64,000 nt of DNA from Epiperipatus broadwayi (lineage: Eukaryota; Onychophora; Udeonychophora; Euonychophora; Peripatidae), in contig JAQFVV010013281.1 in NCBI GenBank assembly GCA_028023455.1, positions 1 to 64,000 on the forward strand, in the 5' to 3' direction. This document shows, in pieces, positions 12,065 to 24,087 of this stretch. A program made the translations under genes and the position numbers. A model generated the notes under the pieces. It worked only from the letters and a program-made list of their open reading frames with translations. It was not told where the DNA came from and made no database searches. Every line of letters begins with the position of its first letter. Position 1 is the first letter of the stretch.

Positions 12065-12765
12065 TATTTTTTGTTTACTAAAATAATGTTAGTTTTTAAC
12101 TTTAATTTATAATTTATATCTGGTCTAGGTACGATATTACAATTACTACTCGAAGCCAAAAATGTCAAGGCTGTGCAATGCAAGAAATTAGATTAAGTAG
12201 TAGTAATATATATGCGTATTGCGTTGACCTAACTCAATCAACAATGCAGATAATAAGAGTAAATTAACTTAATCAAAGAAATAGTAAGAAGTTAATCAAT
12301 TAAGGAAGCATAGAACAAATATGGCAATATTCTTTCATTCAATAGAAGGCATTAATAAATAAAGAGAAAAGTGAAGAAATAGTTTTAATTAAGCCTCAAT
12401 ATATACAAATGATATATTAACCGCTAACAATTTTCAAATGCCTTAACTAAGGAAAAGGATATGCACCTGAACACATATACTTTGAAGAAGTTTAAATAGT
12501 TGATTGTTGAATAAAATGAAAAAAAAAAAGAAGTATTAAGTCATTTATTATAAATACAAGTTTTTGATAACTTGAATGCAGATGAAATTAATGCGCAAGT
12601 ACGGAAACTCCAAGGAGCTCTACTTAAACTAACCGTCTGTAAGTATGGAATGAGATGATCTTTACTTTAACTTTGATCGTATATAAGCATACCATTAACT
12701 GACAGTTAATATACATACAGATCACTGGAGGTTTTCATTATTTCTGCCTTAATTAAACCTTCAAG
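12065..12765. other. No recognisable gene
   Basis: AT-rich DNA. The 78-codon minus-strand ORF at 11947-12183 overlaps the inverted repeat and is not supported. Confidence 0.5.
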
Positions 12766-12832
12766 CATCCATTGATTACTCTGGCATGCACTGAGTTGCA
12801 TGAATGTAGGGAGAGTTTTGCCTCTGTGAAAA
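12766..12832. mobile_element. Terminal fragment of foldback family A
   Basis: It carries CATCCATTGATTACTCTGG, then GCACTGAGT, then a GAGAGTTTTGCCTCTGTG end. These are the right-arm features of the element at 33648-34057. Confidence 0.6.
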
Positions 12833-12989
12833 TATTGTTGGTCAATCTAAACTGTCTATCTTAAAGATATAGTATTAAAGGAATTGGAAAGCTATGCTAA
12901 TAGTAATGTATAGTAACAATTTCACTAGAATGTTTTACAAAGTATATTAAAAGCTTTTAATTTTTTGTTTAGCTTCACTTCTTGGGGAT

Positions 12990-15189
12990 TTTCAATCAAT
13001 TTTTAATTAATTCCGGACTCGAAAAACACCAAGTAACAACAAAAATAAATTTGTTCTTTATAAAGCAAACATGATCTGTCTAAAATATTCAATCTTTGTT
13101 TAACCTTAGGCCAAAGGTTCGCAGTCAAACCAAACTTCAATCCATCTGATATATCGATGTGTTCAATGTAATACGAATACGGCAGCACAATTAGGTTAAG
13201 AAAAGAAACTGCTTCTCGTCAGATAGGAATATTACATGTATCTGATGATGAGAGCAATAAAAAAAACTCCATAGGAAGGAACTGCGGTTTCCATCGTATA
13301 ATTCCTCCCATAGGCAAAACGAATGTGTGTGGTGTATAATAGCGATACTGCCCATAGCGAATCTCATACTACATCTACTAATTACACCAATATATCCAAT
13401 CCATTGACCTAATTCAACTACGAAATGAATAACCTAAGATTACCCTCCCCTAATATACCTTTACAAATCTATATAGCCATTCACGCCCGACTTAAGTTTA
13501 ATATTTATATAACTAGTTTAATGAAAAACAGAAATCATAATAAAACTTAAAAGAACAAATAAAGAAATAAATGGAAATGATTTTACAAAAGAAATACATT
13601 AAATAAAATTATAACTAATTAATAAATAACGTTGCTCAGATAGGATTCTATTTCTTAATTATTTTAAATACGGAAAGTTTTTAATTTAATGTTCAAAATT
13701 ATAAAGTTCTTACGGTTTAAAACAGTTCGTCTCTGTTGCTTGCCATTTGAACATTGATTTCCCATGCCATCCTAAAAGATTGGTTGAGTTAGCCGTTGTT
13801 TTTTATTTATTTATCTGGAGGTCTTTTAGTTTAGTTGGTCCTTAATGTACAAAAAAACGATGTCATTTCTCTTTTTTTTTAACAAAACTGAAGGAATTGA
13901 AGAGTCCATCTTTTCGATCCCTTCTCCTTCAACTCCACACTAACACATATAGTCACATCATAATAAGTAATTAATTCTTTTATTTTTAAAACTTTCCTTT
14001 TATAATAATTTTGTGGATTAGCTCAACATTACGTCATGATGGTGAAAACCTTTTCGTTGAGGTCCGATTTCCCGATGGATTTCTTTCATTTGCTATTAGT
14101 TTCTATTGTTTTTCTATCTGACCATTGCTTATACATTTCAATGCCCAAGGCTAGTTTACATTGACTAATTAAAATAATCATTTCCATTTTCTGATTACTT
14201 AATGTGTTTTCCAAAATTAAAGATATATTTTTATCTCTAAATCTTTTTAAGTTTTTTTTTTTTAAATATTTTTTTTATTTTTAATAAAGTTTTATTTTAA
14301 TAATAATTTTTTTATTATTATCTGTACGATTTTATATATATATGAGTTTAAGATGATTTTTAATTTTCAATTTTTAATTCTTAAAAAAGAAGTTTTTATT
14401 TGCGAACTTTTATTATTTTAATGTTTACTAATAAAAAACAATGTAACGTACGTATGTGCCCATTACAATATATTGTAATGACCTGGAGAATAGTGAACTT
14501 ATCATCATCTGCACTACAGGGCACCATCTAGGCCTTTGAACCTAGAAAAATTTATAAAGTAAGCAGATACGTAAGTAAAAAAAAATTTTTTTTAATTTTA
14601 TTTATATATTTTGATATCCGGTCATTAGCCCATGTCACTAGCTCAGGGAGTAGCAGAGATTTAATAATATAATATCTTATCTAATTATCTTTCAATATTA
14701 AAAAATAAATAAAATAAGCCACTGCCAGTAATTAACATACAAAAATTTATTTACGCATATATATATATATAAGATTTAACATTATTATTTTAATATGTTT
14801 ACTTTAACATTTAACATTATTTTTACTTTTATTTTAAATTTTTAATTTACATTTTAAATTTTATACTATTATTAATTCGCACAGATTTGTTTAAAAATGT
14901 TGAGTATAGATCGGCTACATAGATTCCACAGTCAAAAACATTTCAAAATAAACATAAATGATCAAAATACAAAATCATTGATACCGTCAATTGCAGAGGG
15001 AAATTTATAAGTAACCCAATAGCATTCACCATAAGATGCTTGCATTAACACCAATAACTTAAAAGACATCCTAATAAATGCATTTTAGATACTCACCGCA
15101 AGGTATCAGTATTTACCGAATGTCTATATATATTTTGATCGAATATGAAAACCAACAACATAATCAACGGGTAACGAACCCATGGAAGC
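12990..15189. repeat. Tandem ~2.1 kb non-coding unit, copy 1
   Basis: Landmarks recur in the same order in three consecutive units. They are CTGATATATCGATGTGTTCA (13146 here), the hairpin CTCGTCAGATAG...CTATCTGA, CCATAGGAAGGAACTGC, CTAATTACACCAATATATCC, CCATTTGAACATTGATTTCC, ATCCCTTCTCCTTCAACTC and GTACGTATGTGCC. The short ORF at 13003-13188 recurs in copy 2 at 15192-15377 only because the DNA is duplicated. No coding function is seen. Unit boundaries are approximate. Confidence 0.8.
14505..14570. other. Structured element in tandem unit, copy 1
   Basis: An outer 6 bp stem (ATCTGC at 14507 with GCAGAT ending 14568) encloses an inner hairpin: CTAGG at 14528-14532 with CCTAG at 14541-14545. 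The segment CAGGGCACC before the hairpin and TTTATARAGTA after it are conserved in the second copy at 16916-16980. It could be a small RNA, a transposon structural end or a tRNA-like remnant. It does not fit a nuclear tRNA. Confidence 0.4.
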
Positions 15190-17270
15190 GTCTATACCCA
15201 ACTTAAATTTAATGCATATTTATTTAGAGTGTCGAGTATGAATAGACTACATAGATTTGCATTTGAAAAGAAAATATTCAATCCTTGTTTAACCTTAGGC
15301 CGAAGGTTCAAAGTCAAACTAAACTTCAATCCATCTGATATATCGATGTGTTCAATGTAATATGAATACGGCAGCACAATTAGGTTAAGAGAAGAAACTG
15401 CTTCTCGTCAGATAGGAATATTACATCTATCTGACAATGAGAGCAATAAAAAAAACTCCATAGGAAGGAACTGCGGTCTCCGTCGTATAATTCCTCCCAT
15501 AGGCAAAACAAATGTGTGCAGCGTATAATAGCAATTCTGCCCATAGCGAATCTCATACTACATCTACTAATTACACCAATATATCCAATCTATTGACCTA
15601 ATTCAATTACGAAATGAATAACCTAAGATTACCCTCCCCTAATATACCTTTACAAATCTATATAGCCATTCACGGCTGACTTAAGTTTAATATTTATATA
15701 ACTAGTTTAATGAAAAACAGAAATCATAATAAAACTTAAAGAACAAATAAATAAATAAATGGAAATGATTTTACAAAAGAAATACATTAAATAAAATTAT
15801 AACTAATTAATAAATAACGTTGGTCAGATAGGATTCTATTTCTTACTTATTTTAAATACGGAAAGTTTTTAATTTAATGTTCATTAATTATAAAGTTCTT
15901 ACGGTTTAAAACAGTTCATCTCTGTTGCTTGCCATTTGAACATTGATTTCCCATGCCATCCTAAAAAGATTGTTTGAGTTAGCCGCTGTTTTTTATTTAT
16001 TTATCTGGAGGTCTTTGAGTTTAGTTGGTCCTTAATGTACAAAAAAAGCGATGTCATTTCTCTTTTTTTTAAACAAAACTGAAGGGATTGAAGAGTGCGT
16101 CTTTTCGATCCCTTCTCCTTCAACTCCACACTAACACACATAGTCACATCGTAATAACTAATTAATTCTTTTATTTTCAAACCTTTCCTTTTATAATAAT
16201 TTTGTGGATTAGCTCCACATTACGTCATGATGGTGAAAACCTTTTTGTTGAGGTCCGATTTCCCAAAGGCTCTTTTTTGCTAAAAGTTTCTATTGTTTTC
16301 CTATCTGACCACTGCTTATACATTTAAATGCCCAAAGGCTAGTTTACTAATTAAAATAATCATTTCCATTTTACAAAAGATTAATTAATTTGTTTTCAAA
16401 CTTAAACATATATTTTTATCTCTAAATCTTTTCTGAAAATTTAGTTTTAAACTACTTTTTTTTTTAATAAAGTTTTATTTTAATAATTATTTATCTGTGC
16501 GATTTTATATATATATGAATTTAAGATGATTTTTTTAATTTTCAATTTTTAATTCTTAAAAAAGAAATTTTTATTGGTGAACTTTTTTTTTATTATATTT
16601 ACTAATAAAAAATAATGTAAAGTACGTATGTGCCTGTTACAATATATATATATATATATATAAAATAAATAAAATATCCGTTAACTAAAGATCCACGCTT
16701 CAAGTCTTTCTACATTTCTAACCTAGAATCAAACTTGATCCACGCTTGCAAATGATTATTATAAAACTTTCCATCTGCTATATTGTATATACTGAATTTC
16801 CAGATGAATTAATAAGTTAATAAAATCTTAAATTTTCTATTTAAAACTTTGATTATAAATTTTAGGTATATATATATTATAATGGTCGGAGAGATAGTAG
16901 AAGTGAAGTTTTACTGTATCTGCTGTACAGGGCACCACCAGGTTATTTGAACCTGGAAAATTTATAGAGTAGGCAGATACACACTGTTAAAGATCGAACT
17001 TTTACACATATATTTTATTCCCACCATCAGCCCTTGCCACTAGCTCAGTGAGACACATAGATTTATAAAATATAAATTCTTATTTAAAAATACTTTCAAT
17101 ATTAAAAAAATAAAAGAAGCCACTGCCAGTAATAACACACACACAAACATTTATTAAACATATATGTAATTTAGAATTATTATTTTAGTCTAACTTTTAC
17201 TTTAACATTTATTTTACATTTTTAACTTTCTATTTTTTTTGAAGTTTGCACAGATGAATTTAATATTTTA
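15190..17270. repeat. Tandem ~2.1 kb non-coding unit, copy 2
   Basis: Nearly colinear with copy 1: the CTGATATATCGATGTGTTCA landmark lies at 15336, and long identical runs continue to the GTACGTATGTGCC block at 16622. It includes the structured element at 16916-16980 and the GCCACTGCCAGTAAT block near 17118. The spacing between equivalent landmarks in copies 1 and 2 is about 2.19 kb. Copies 1 and 2 are closer to each other than either is to copy 3. Confidence 0.8.
16916..16980. other. Structured element in tandem unit, copy 2
   Basis: GTATCTGC (16916-16923) pairs perfectly with GCAGATAC (16973-16980). Inside, CCAGGTT pairs with AACCTGG (16938-16956). Compared with copy 1, one C-G pair of the inner stem becomes T-A if a one-base gap is allowed, so the hairpin is kept despite sequence change. 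Confidence 0.45.
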
Positions 17271-18655
17271 ATAGAGTGTTGAGTATGAATAGACTACATA
17301 GATTGCATTTGAAAAGAAAATATTCTATCACTGATTTAAACTTAGGCCAAAAGTTTTCAGCCAAACTAACATCAATCCATCTGATACATCGATGTATTCA
17401 ATGCAGCATGAATATGACAGCACAATACCTTACTGTCAGGAATGTGCATCTGAACAGTATGGTTAAGAGAAAAAAGTCTCTCGTCCAGTACAGGAATGTT
17501 ACATCTGTTTGGCGAGAAAAACAATAAAAAAAACTCCATAGAAAGGAATTGCAGTTCCTTTTGCCGACTTACGATCCCATTCCATAGGCAAAAGGGGATG
17601 ATCCATGGAGCAGGGAATAATGTCTGTCTCTGATCATCAATTAGAAATAGGCTTATTTTTCCAAGGTGCGGTGTATAATGCGATCCTGCACATAGCGGAT
17701 CTCATACTATATTTACTAATTACACCAATATATCTGATTGATTAACCCAATTTAACTATGAAACAAATAACCTAAGATTTACCTTACCTTAAACTAACAT
17801 AACTTTACGAATCTATGCAGCCATTCATGCATGACTTAAATTTAACATTTATTAAAAGTTGTTTAACAAAAAAAAATCATAATAAAAACTTAAAAGAATA
17901 AAACAAATAACTTAATGGAAATGACTTTAAAAAGTACATCAAATAAAATTAGTTATTAATAATAATTTATGTTGGTCAGATAGGATTCTATTTCTATTTA
18001 AATATTGAGAAGTTTAGAATTTATAGTTCTTATTGTTTTCAAATTAATGTTCATTAGAGTTCACAAAGTTCTTACAGTTTTAAAAAGTCCGTAACTTCTA
18101 ATTTCTTGCAATTTGGGATCCAGCGTTAATTCCCCTGATGTCCTATGGTCCACAATATAGGAAAACAATTGGTCATTTCTCTTCCTTTTTTAAAGCAAAC
18201 TGAAGGGATTGAATACTGTGTCTCTTCAATCCCTTGTTCTTCAACTCTCTCCACACTAACATGATATAGCACCTCTGCTCTCACATCTCTATATTCTCTA
18301 CTGAATTTTTTTATTTCCAAACTTTTTATTGTAAACTTTTGGATCCAGTGGATATTACATCATGACGATGATGATCTTTTCATTGAGGTGCATTTCCTGA
18401 GGAATTTCTTTTATTGGCTATTAGTTTCTATCGTTTTTTCTCTTCTATCTGTCCTTTACTTATACATTTTGAAATGCCCAAGGACTAGCTTACTTTTAAC
18501 TAATTAAAATAATCATTTCCATTTTACAGTAGCATTAATTAATTTATTGTACATTCTTTTTATATTTAAATTTTTCAAGTTTTTTTCTTAATATTTAGTT
18601 TTAAAACTTTTTCTTTTTTTAATAAAGTTTTCTTCTAATAATTTTTCATCTGTGC

Positions 18656-18730
<75 letters not shown>

Positions 18731-18860
18731 TTAAATGACTTTTAACTTTCAATTTTTTATTTCTTAAAAAAGTTTTATATGTGAACTTTTCTTTTTAATG
18801 TCTAATTTTTTAAAATAAATAATGTAATGGCATGTGTGTCCATTACAATATATATATATA
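17271..18860. repeat. Tandem ~2.1 kb non-coding unit, copy 3 (truncated, diverged)
   Basis: The landmark CTGATACATCGATGTATTCA lies at 17379, about 2.05 kb after copy 2. The order of motifs follows the other units down to the GGCATGTGTGTCCATTAC block at 18830, where the copy stops at a (TA)n run and a palindromic element. It is the most diverged copy. A 66 bp (TA)n has expanded inside it where copies 1 and 2 carry only a few TA units. Confidence 0.75.
18661..18726. repeat. (TA)n microsatellite
   Basis: About 33 uninterrupted TA units within tandem copy 3. Confidence 0.95.
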
Positions 18861-19077
18861 TAATAAAAATAATAATTTTAACAGTAACAAACTATTATAA
18901 ATAATCCTTAAATTCACAGAAGTACTTTCGGTTAATTTCTTAAACCTGCCTCAACTGTTTTTTTTTTTTTAAATTAATGGCCGTTGAGACAGGTTTAAGA
19001 AATTAATGAAAAGTACTTCTGTAGATTTAAGGATTGTTTATAATAGTTTGTTACTGTTAAAAATATTATTTTTATTA
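18861..19077. mobile_element. 217 bp palindromic MITE-like element
   Basis: Arms of about 95 bases (18861-18954 and 18982-19077) are reverse complements with few mismatches. The outer ends read TAATAAAAATAATAATTTTAAC against its complement, and the loop is a T-rich stretch of about 27 bases. It has no ORF. It sits between (TA)n runs, which suggests TA-target insertion, but no autonomous relative is visible. Confidence 0.8.
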
Positions 19078-19111
19078 GAATTACAATTTTGTTTTAATTA
19101 ACAGACATTTT

Positions 19112-19116
<5 letters not shown>

Positions 19117-19176
<60 letters not shown>
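19117..19176. repeat. (AC)n(AT)n compound microsatellite
   Basis: About 16 AC units are followed by about 14 AT units. Confidence 0.95.
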
Positions 19177-19180
<4 letters not shown>

Positions 19181-21865
19181 GAAACTTTTATAAAAATCAA
19201 GAATAAATTTTAAAAATTATATTTCTTTCTACTTATATTATTTAAAAGAGAGTATTTTATTCTGGAGTCACATTCTTTAGTGTAATACAAAAGAAAATCC
19301 ATTAGCAAAGTAGAAATAGAATTTCTAATTAAAATAAAAGTAAATCATAGAAAAGATACTTTTAAAAAAATTCTTCAAATCTATATTAAGCTTAAAATAG
19401 ATTTGAAACAATACAATCATTGGGTTCATTGGGAGAGTGGATTTTAAGAAGTCAGTACTAAAATATTTTTGATTAATGATTATGACCGGCAGAGTCAAAT
19501 ATATCTGTTTTGCCTTGGGCAAATGTAAAAGGGGAATTTTTGAGAAGTATTCTGAAAACATATAAATAGGCCAGGAGAACAATAGAAAAAGCTATTATCA
19601 TTTTCTTTGAGAAAGCACTGTTGTAAATCCATGTAAGTTTTTATTTAAAATAAGTGTGGCAATATGATTGTGGGGTAAGCGGAATCTGATCTGCTTAGTT
19701 CCCATTGTTCCAGGTGTGATCGCAGAAATATCATGAAGCTGAAAAAATTTCATTAAAATGTTATATTTTTGGACTGCCAACATGTGAAACTCTTGGAACA
19801 GAACTCAATAGCTAGCTATTCCTATGCCAAAATAATGAAATCTAACCTCAAGTTATCGTTCTGTCGTCAGACCTAAATTTCAAGTTTGGACTGTGACTAA
19901 ATTAGGTAATATCTTTTTAAACTGTTTTACAATCCTAACCTCCTAATTTATTTTCCAATTCCAGTTGACTGTATAATTAATTGTTCTATAAAGAAATGTC
20001 TTCTAAATGTAATTCTCCCTAGATATATTTAAAATGCTGTGTTAGCTAAACTTTGTAATCCTAATTTGCTATAATTTCACTTTAATGCTTCTGTTATATA
20101 TTTTCTCTTTCTTAAATTATGCCCCTCTTAATGTAAAAATTTTTTTCATAAAGTGGTCTATAAATGGTAGTTATTGCTTACTTATAGATATAAATTGTTT
20201 AAAATTATAAATATTTGATTTAAAATTCTAATTATGTGCCAATTTTTCCATCTTGACAAATGTATACTTGCTTTGTCCCTTTTTTGTATTATGACTTAAA
20301 ATGATTTGCTATTTCCTGACCAATGATTGTCAGTAAATAAATCTGTGTTTGCTTTTAATGATTATTTAATTAGAGCACTCTTTTTATCGAGATGAAATGA
20401 TTTTGTTTTACTTTATATTTTTTTAATTATTATTCTAAAAACATATTCATGCACAGATAGTTTAGTTTGGAGGCCACTATATCAAGTTTGTAACCATTAA
20501 CTATATTATACCATGTTAAAAGAACAAAAGGAAGGGGTGAAAGGTTATTCCATGCTAAGTTGTAGGAGAGAGTTTAGCAATATTAAATTTAAAATGGTAA
20601 TGGGATTTCATTTTGAAATGAGAGACATATTGCCCTAAACAAAAAAAATATTAAAGTAATATTTGGGATTTATTTGTTAAGACCTGATCTTGGTCAATTC
20701 AATACTATATAAATATAACCTTACATGGCTCAGTAAAATTTTAATTAAAGTGATTTTAAAATGATGTTTTTCAGTATTTGTTTTTGCATTTCCAGCACTC
20801 CGCTTGATGGATATGTTTTCTTGCGTTCTTTTGATTGCCATTTCATAATTATATCATGTGATAGATTCACTGGCTAAAATGTAGGTCAGGATATAAAATA
20901 TATAACTGGGAAGATCCAAGGTAAGCTAAGCTTGGTGAGCCTTGGTGATTCTTGGTCTTTCACCTGAAATATTTGGAGGTTTTGCAGATTTGTGCAAACC
21001 ATTCATCTCGATTTTTGGCATCACTGGAACTGGGCAGTTGGATTGAGTTTGTGTTGGTTATGTCATTTCAAATGCTGGATGTGATTATTTTGTATTTCTC
21101 TAAGCGCAAGTTGACTATGGTTTGATCAAATTAGATTATATTTTATTCTCTTTGGCATATTTATTTGTGAATATCATGATCCGCTTGCATTTAAGCGTGT
21201 TACTCTCCTTGAGACAATTTCTTAAAACACATTTAAATTAACTCTCACTTATAATGGGTTTATTTAAGTGAACATTAATCAAAAGTTAATTCTTTTATTT
21301 ATTTGTTTTTCTTCCCATACATACTTGAACTGGCATCGACCAAAGAACTTTAAACACCCTTCTGTTTTAAATTGGCATATAAATTATACCACTACTTTGT
21401 AAGAGGCATACACTAATTTTATAATTGAAATCAGTCCATAAATGAGCAATGAGGTAGATAGCAAGATGCTGAAGAATTATGTGAATTTAACCTATCTGTG
21501 GCTCGTTTTAATTAATTTTACTTTAAAATTTGCATTTACTTAAATATTGTGTTACTATCTGATGACTTAAGACCACCACGCCATTCATTCATCAACTCAT
21601 GTATACATGTAATTAGGCTAAATGCTAATGTTAAGTGTTAAAAATACCAGAGGCTCATGTTCTACCGCTGTTGCTGCAGGCCAGTGTGAGCAAAGATTAA
21701 TTGCTTGCCTTGAAAATGTTGTTAATTGGTTGTTAAATTTAGAGGGTGGATAAACAGGTTAGAATCCATAAATATTCTTGATCTTCAATCTCATATAGGG
21801 TTGAATTCGAGGTACTTTTACCCAGACTGTGAATCATGTTAAATTGACATACAATTTTGAGCGGT

Positions 21866-21899
<34 letters not shown>

Positions 21900-21944
21900 T
21901 TAACTTGCATTTTTGTTTATCATATATATATATATAGTACACAA
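19177..21944. other. AT-rich DNA without recognisable genes
   Basis: Two adjacent minus-strand frames (19325-19582, 85 codons; 19598-19783, 61 codons) lie in a slightly more balanced patch and might be a decayed coding relic, but I recognise no motif. A (AT)n run lies at 21868-21896. Confidence 0.45.
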
Positions 21945-23368
21945 GAGTGTTGGCATTTGGTAATATTTAAAAGCTAAAAAAAATGAAAATTAAAAATAGG
22001 CCTATAAACCCTAATTAATTTTTTTTTAAAATGTAATTCATTTTTTAAATACCTACAATGAAAGTTATTTGTGTTTGATATTATGTTTAATTAAAGTTAA
22101 AATTGGAGGGAATATAAATGCTTATAGATTGTTGGTCCACATAAATAAAAGAAAGACATTCCAAACATAAATGATTACAATCAGAGTTTACTGATAATTA
22201 AATATGGCTCCTAAGGAATTTATATAAAAAAATAGAACTTAATAACTAAATTGAAAAAATATATACAAAAATTGTCTTCTGATAATGAAACAAAAGATAA
22301 TATATATATATATGCGTGTGTGTGCAGAAAAATCTAAAAACTGGTCAAGAATATAAAAATAAGAAATAATTTAGAGCACGGTTCAAATTGTTCTTCTTTT
22401 GGCTGGCATGTTCCATGGATCCTGGATAGAGAAAATACCTCTATCCAGGATTACTCATATGCTGAACCAAGTCCATCATGTGGGTGTGGAAACTGGAGTG
22501 TTTGTGAACATCTTTCATTAGAAATAAGTCACTACAAAAAGCTTTTGAGTCTAGTCTTAAATTGGATCAGGAATGTGAAAATGTTGACCGAAAAAATCAA
22601 AGTTAACTACAACTGAGCTCTTGGATCCCAAAAAATACATGTATGTTACAATAATCTATGATATACATAAATCCATGGAGCTTACCAGTAGGCTGTACTT
22701 CGCACGATAATTTCTGACTGATTCAACATGTTTGAAAACTAACTATAAACATATAATACTGATATAGAGCCATCCTTTGTTTGATTTTTCAAGGAACTTT
22801 CATGTATGGCTGATTGGAGAAAAAAAACTGAACTGTTTGAATTAATTAAATGAATTAACATTAATATCTGGAGGTGTGTGTAGGTTCCTTTCCATTTTTA
22901 TTCATAATTCCATTTATGGTTAATATTCCACAATTATAGTTAATATTCTAATTATTTTGTTTTAATAAAACTATCATGAATATAAACTTTTCATTGTACA
23001 TTTTTAATTTTAGTTTATTATATTTTATTTTAAAGTCGTAAGAAATGTATAAATTACCTATGCCAACATGTTCATTTAATTTCTGAACATTGGGAAAAAT
23101 TCATATAACAGATTCAAGTATCAAAACATCATAATCCTGATAATATTATATTTAGTTATTTACAGTAAAACTATGGATGCAATGCTGGGATTCCACTGAC
23201 AATTAAAATCAAAATCATAAATTAAGAGAGTTAATCTGGGAATGTAGTTACATTTTGTGAAGTGTTTTAATACCCAGAATGAATAAATGTAGACATAATT
23301 TAATTAACAAATACATTAAAAATTTATAATGCATAAAGCCTAAATTGATGAAAAACATTACAATGGCT
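21945..23368. repeat. Direct duplication of a 1.4 kb non-coding unit, copy 1
   Basis: It begins at GTGTTGGCATTTGGTAATAT and ends near ATTGATGAAAAACATTACAA. The same blocks occur in the same order at 24088-25443, about 2.14 kb downstream. A hairpin CCTGGATAGAG/CTCTATCCAGG (22418-22450) is intact here but broken in copy 2. No coding function is seen. Confidence 0.8.
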
Positions 23369-24087
23369 TCCCAACATGGGACTTTGACACAATACAACCA
23401 TAATATGCAATAAGTCATAATTGTAAAAAAAAAATCCATTACAATGGTGGCCCAAATGTAGAACTCAAAATGCATAGCCAGAGAATATATATGAGTTTTA
23501 TATAAAAAAACTTGAAACCAGATTATACAATTATTAAAAAAAAATTAATATATCTATAGAAACAAAACATGATTGTGGCTGATGTCAACTTTAAGACCAG
23601 TGGTTTGGGTGGTACATGCCTAGATTGGGAAAATTATTAGCCCTTTCTCCAGACACACCATTGTGTATATAGAAACTGCCTTTAATTGATTACCAGTCTA
23701 TTTATAGCAGGATCCCTAAATTTTGAGGCAGGCTAAGTCCCTTTTGAACAGTTAAATCTATGAATAATGGATGATCAATGCTTCAAAATACATACTCAGA
23801 TTTTCCATTACATTTACTCTTGTAGGTGTTGAATGTATACAATGAGAGTGGAAGCAGTCCCTGTCAAAAATGCCATAGTAAACCCTAGTGTACATGCTGG
23901 TTTAACCATGTACAACCACAAATGAATGGTCTGCACAAATATATCAGTGATGCTAATACATAAAAAAAAACAAAGCCCCAAACAATACCAAAATAAAACT
24001 TATTGAGAATAAAATAAGTTCAAACCCCTATTTTATTCTCATTCCCTGATCCCTGAGGAATTGTATAACTTATAAATATATGGTATA
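23369..24087. other. Spacer between the two 1.4 kb copies
   Basis: No gene is recognised. Two short related blocks containing CATTACAATGG (23355 and 23438) suggest a small internal duplication. Confidence 0.5.

Noticed and set aside
13003-15377. Related short ORFs at 13003-13188 and 15192-15377 as a conserved gene
   Set aside because: Their similarity follows from duplication of the whole 2.1 kb unit; their N-terminal parts match but the frames then diverge and the third unit lacks the frame.
18661-18726. CRISPR-like or satellite array among the many short repeats
   Set aside because: The repeats are dinucleotide or trinucleotide runs or foldbacks; there are no spacers of constant length between identical repeats anywhere in the window.
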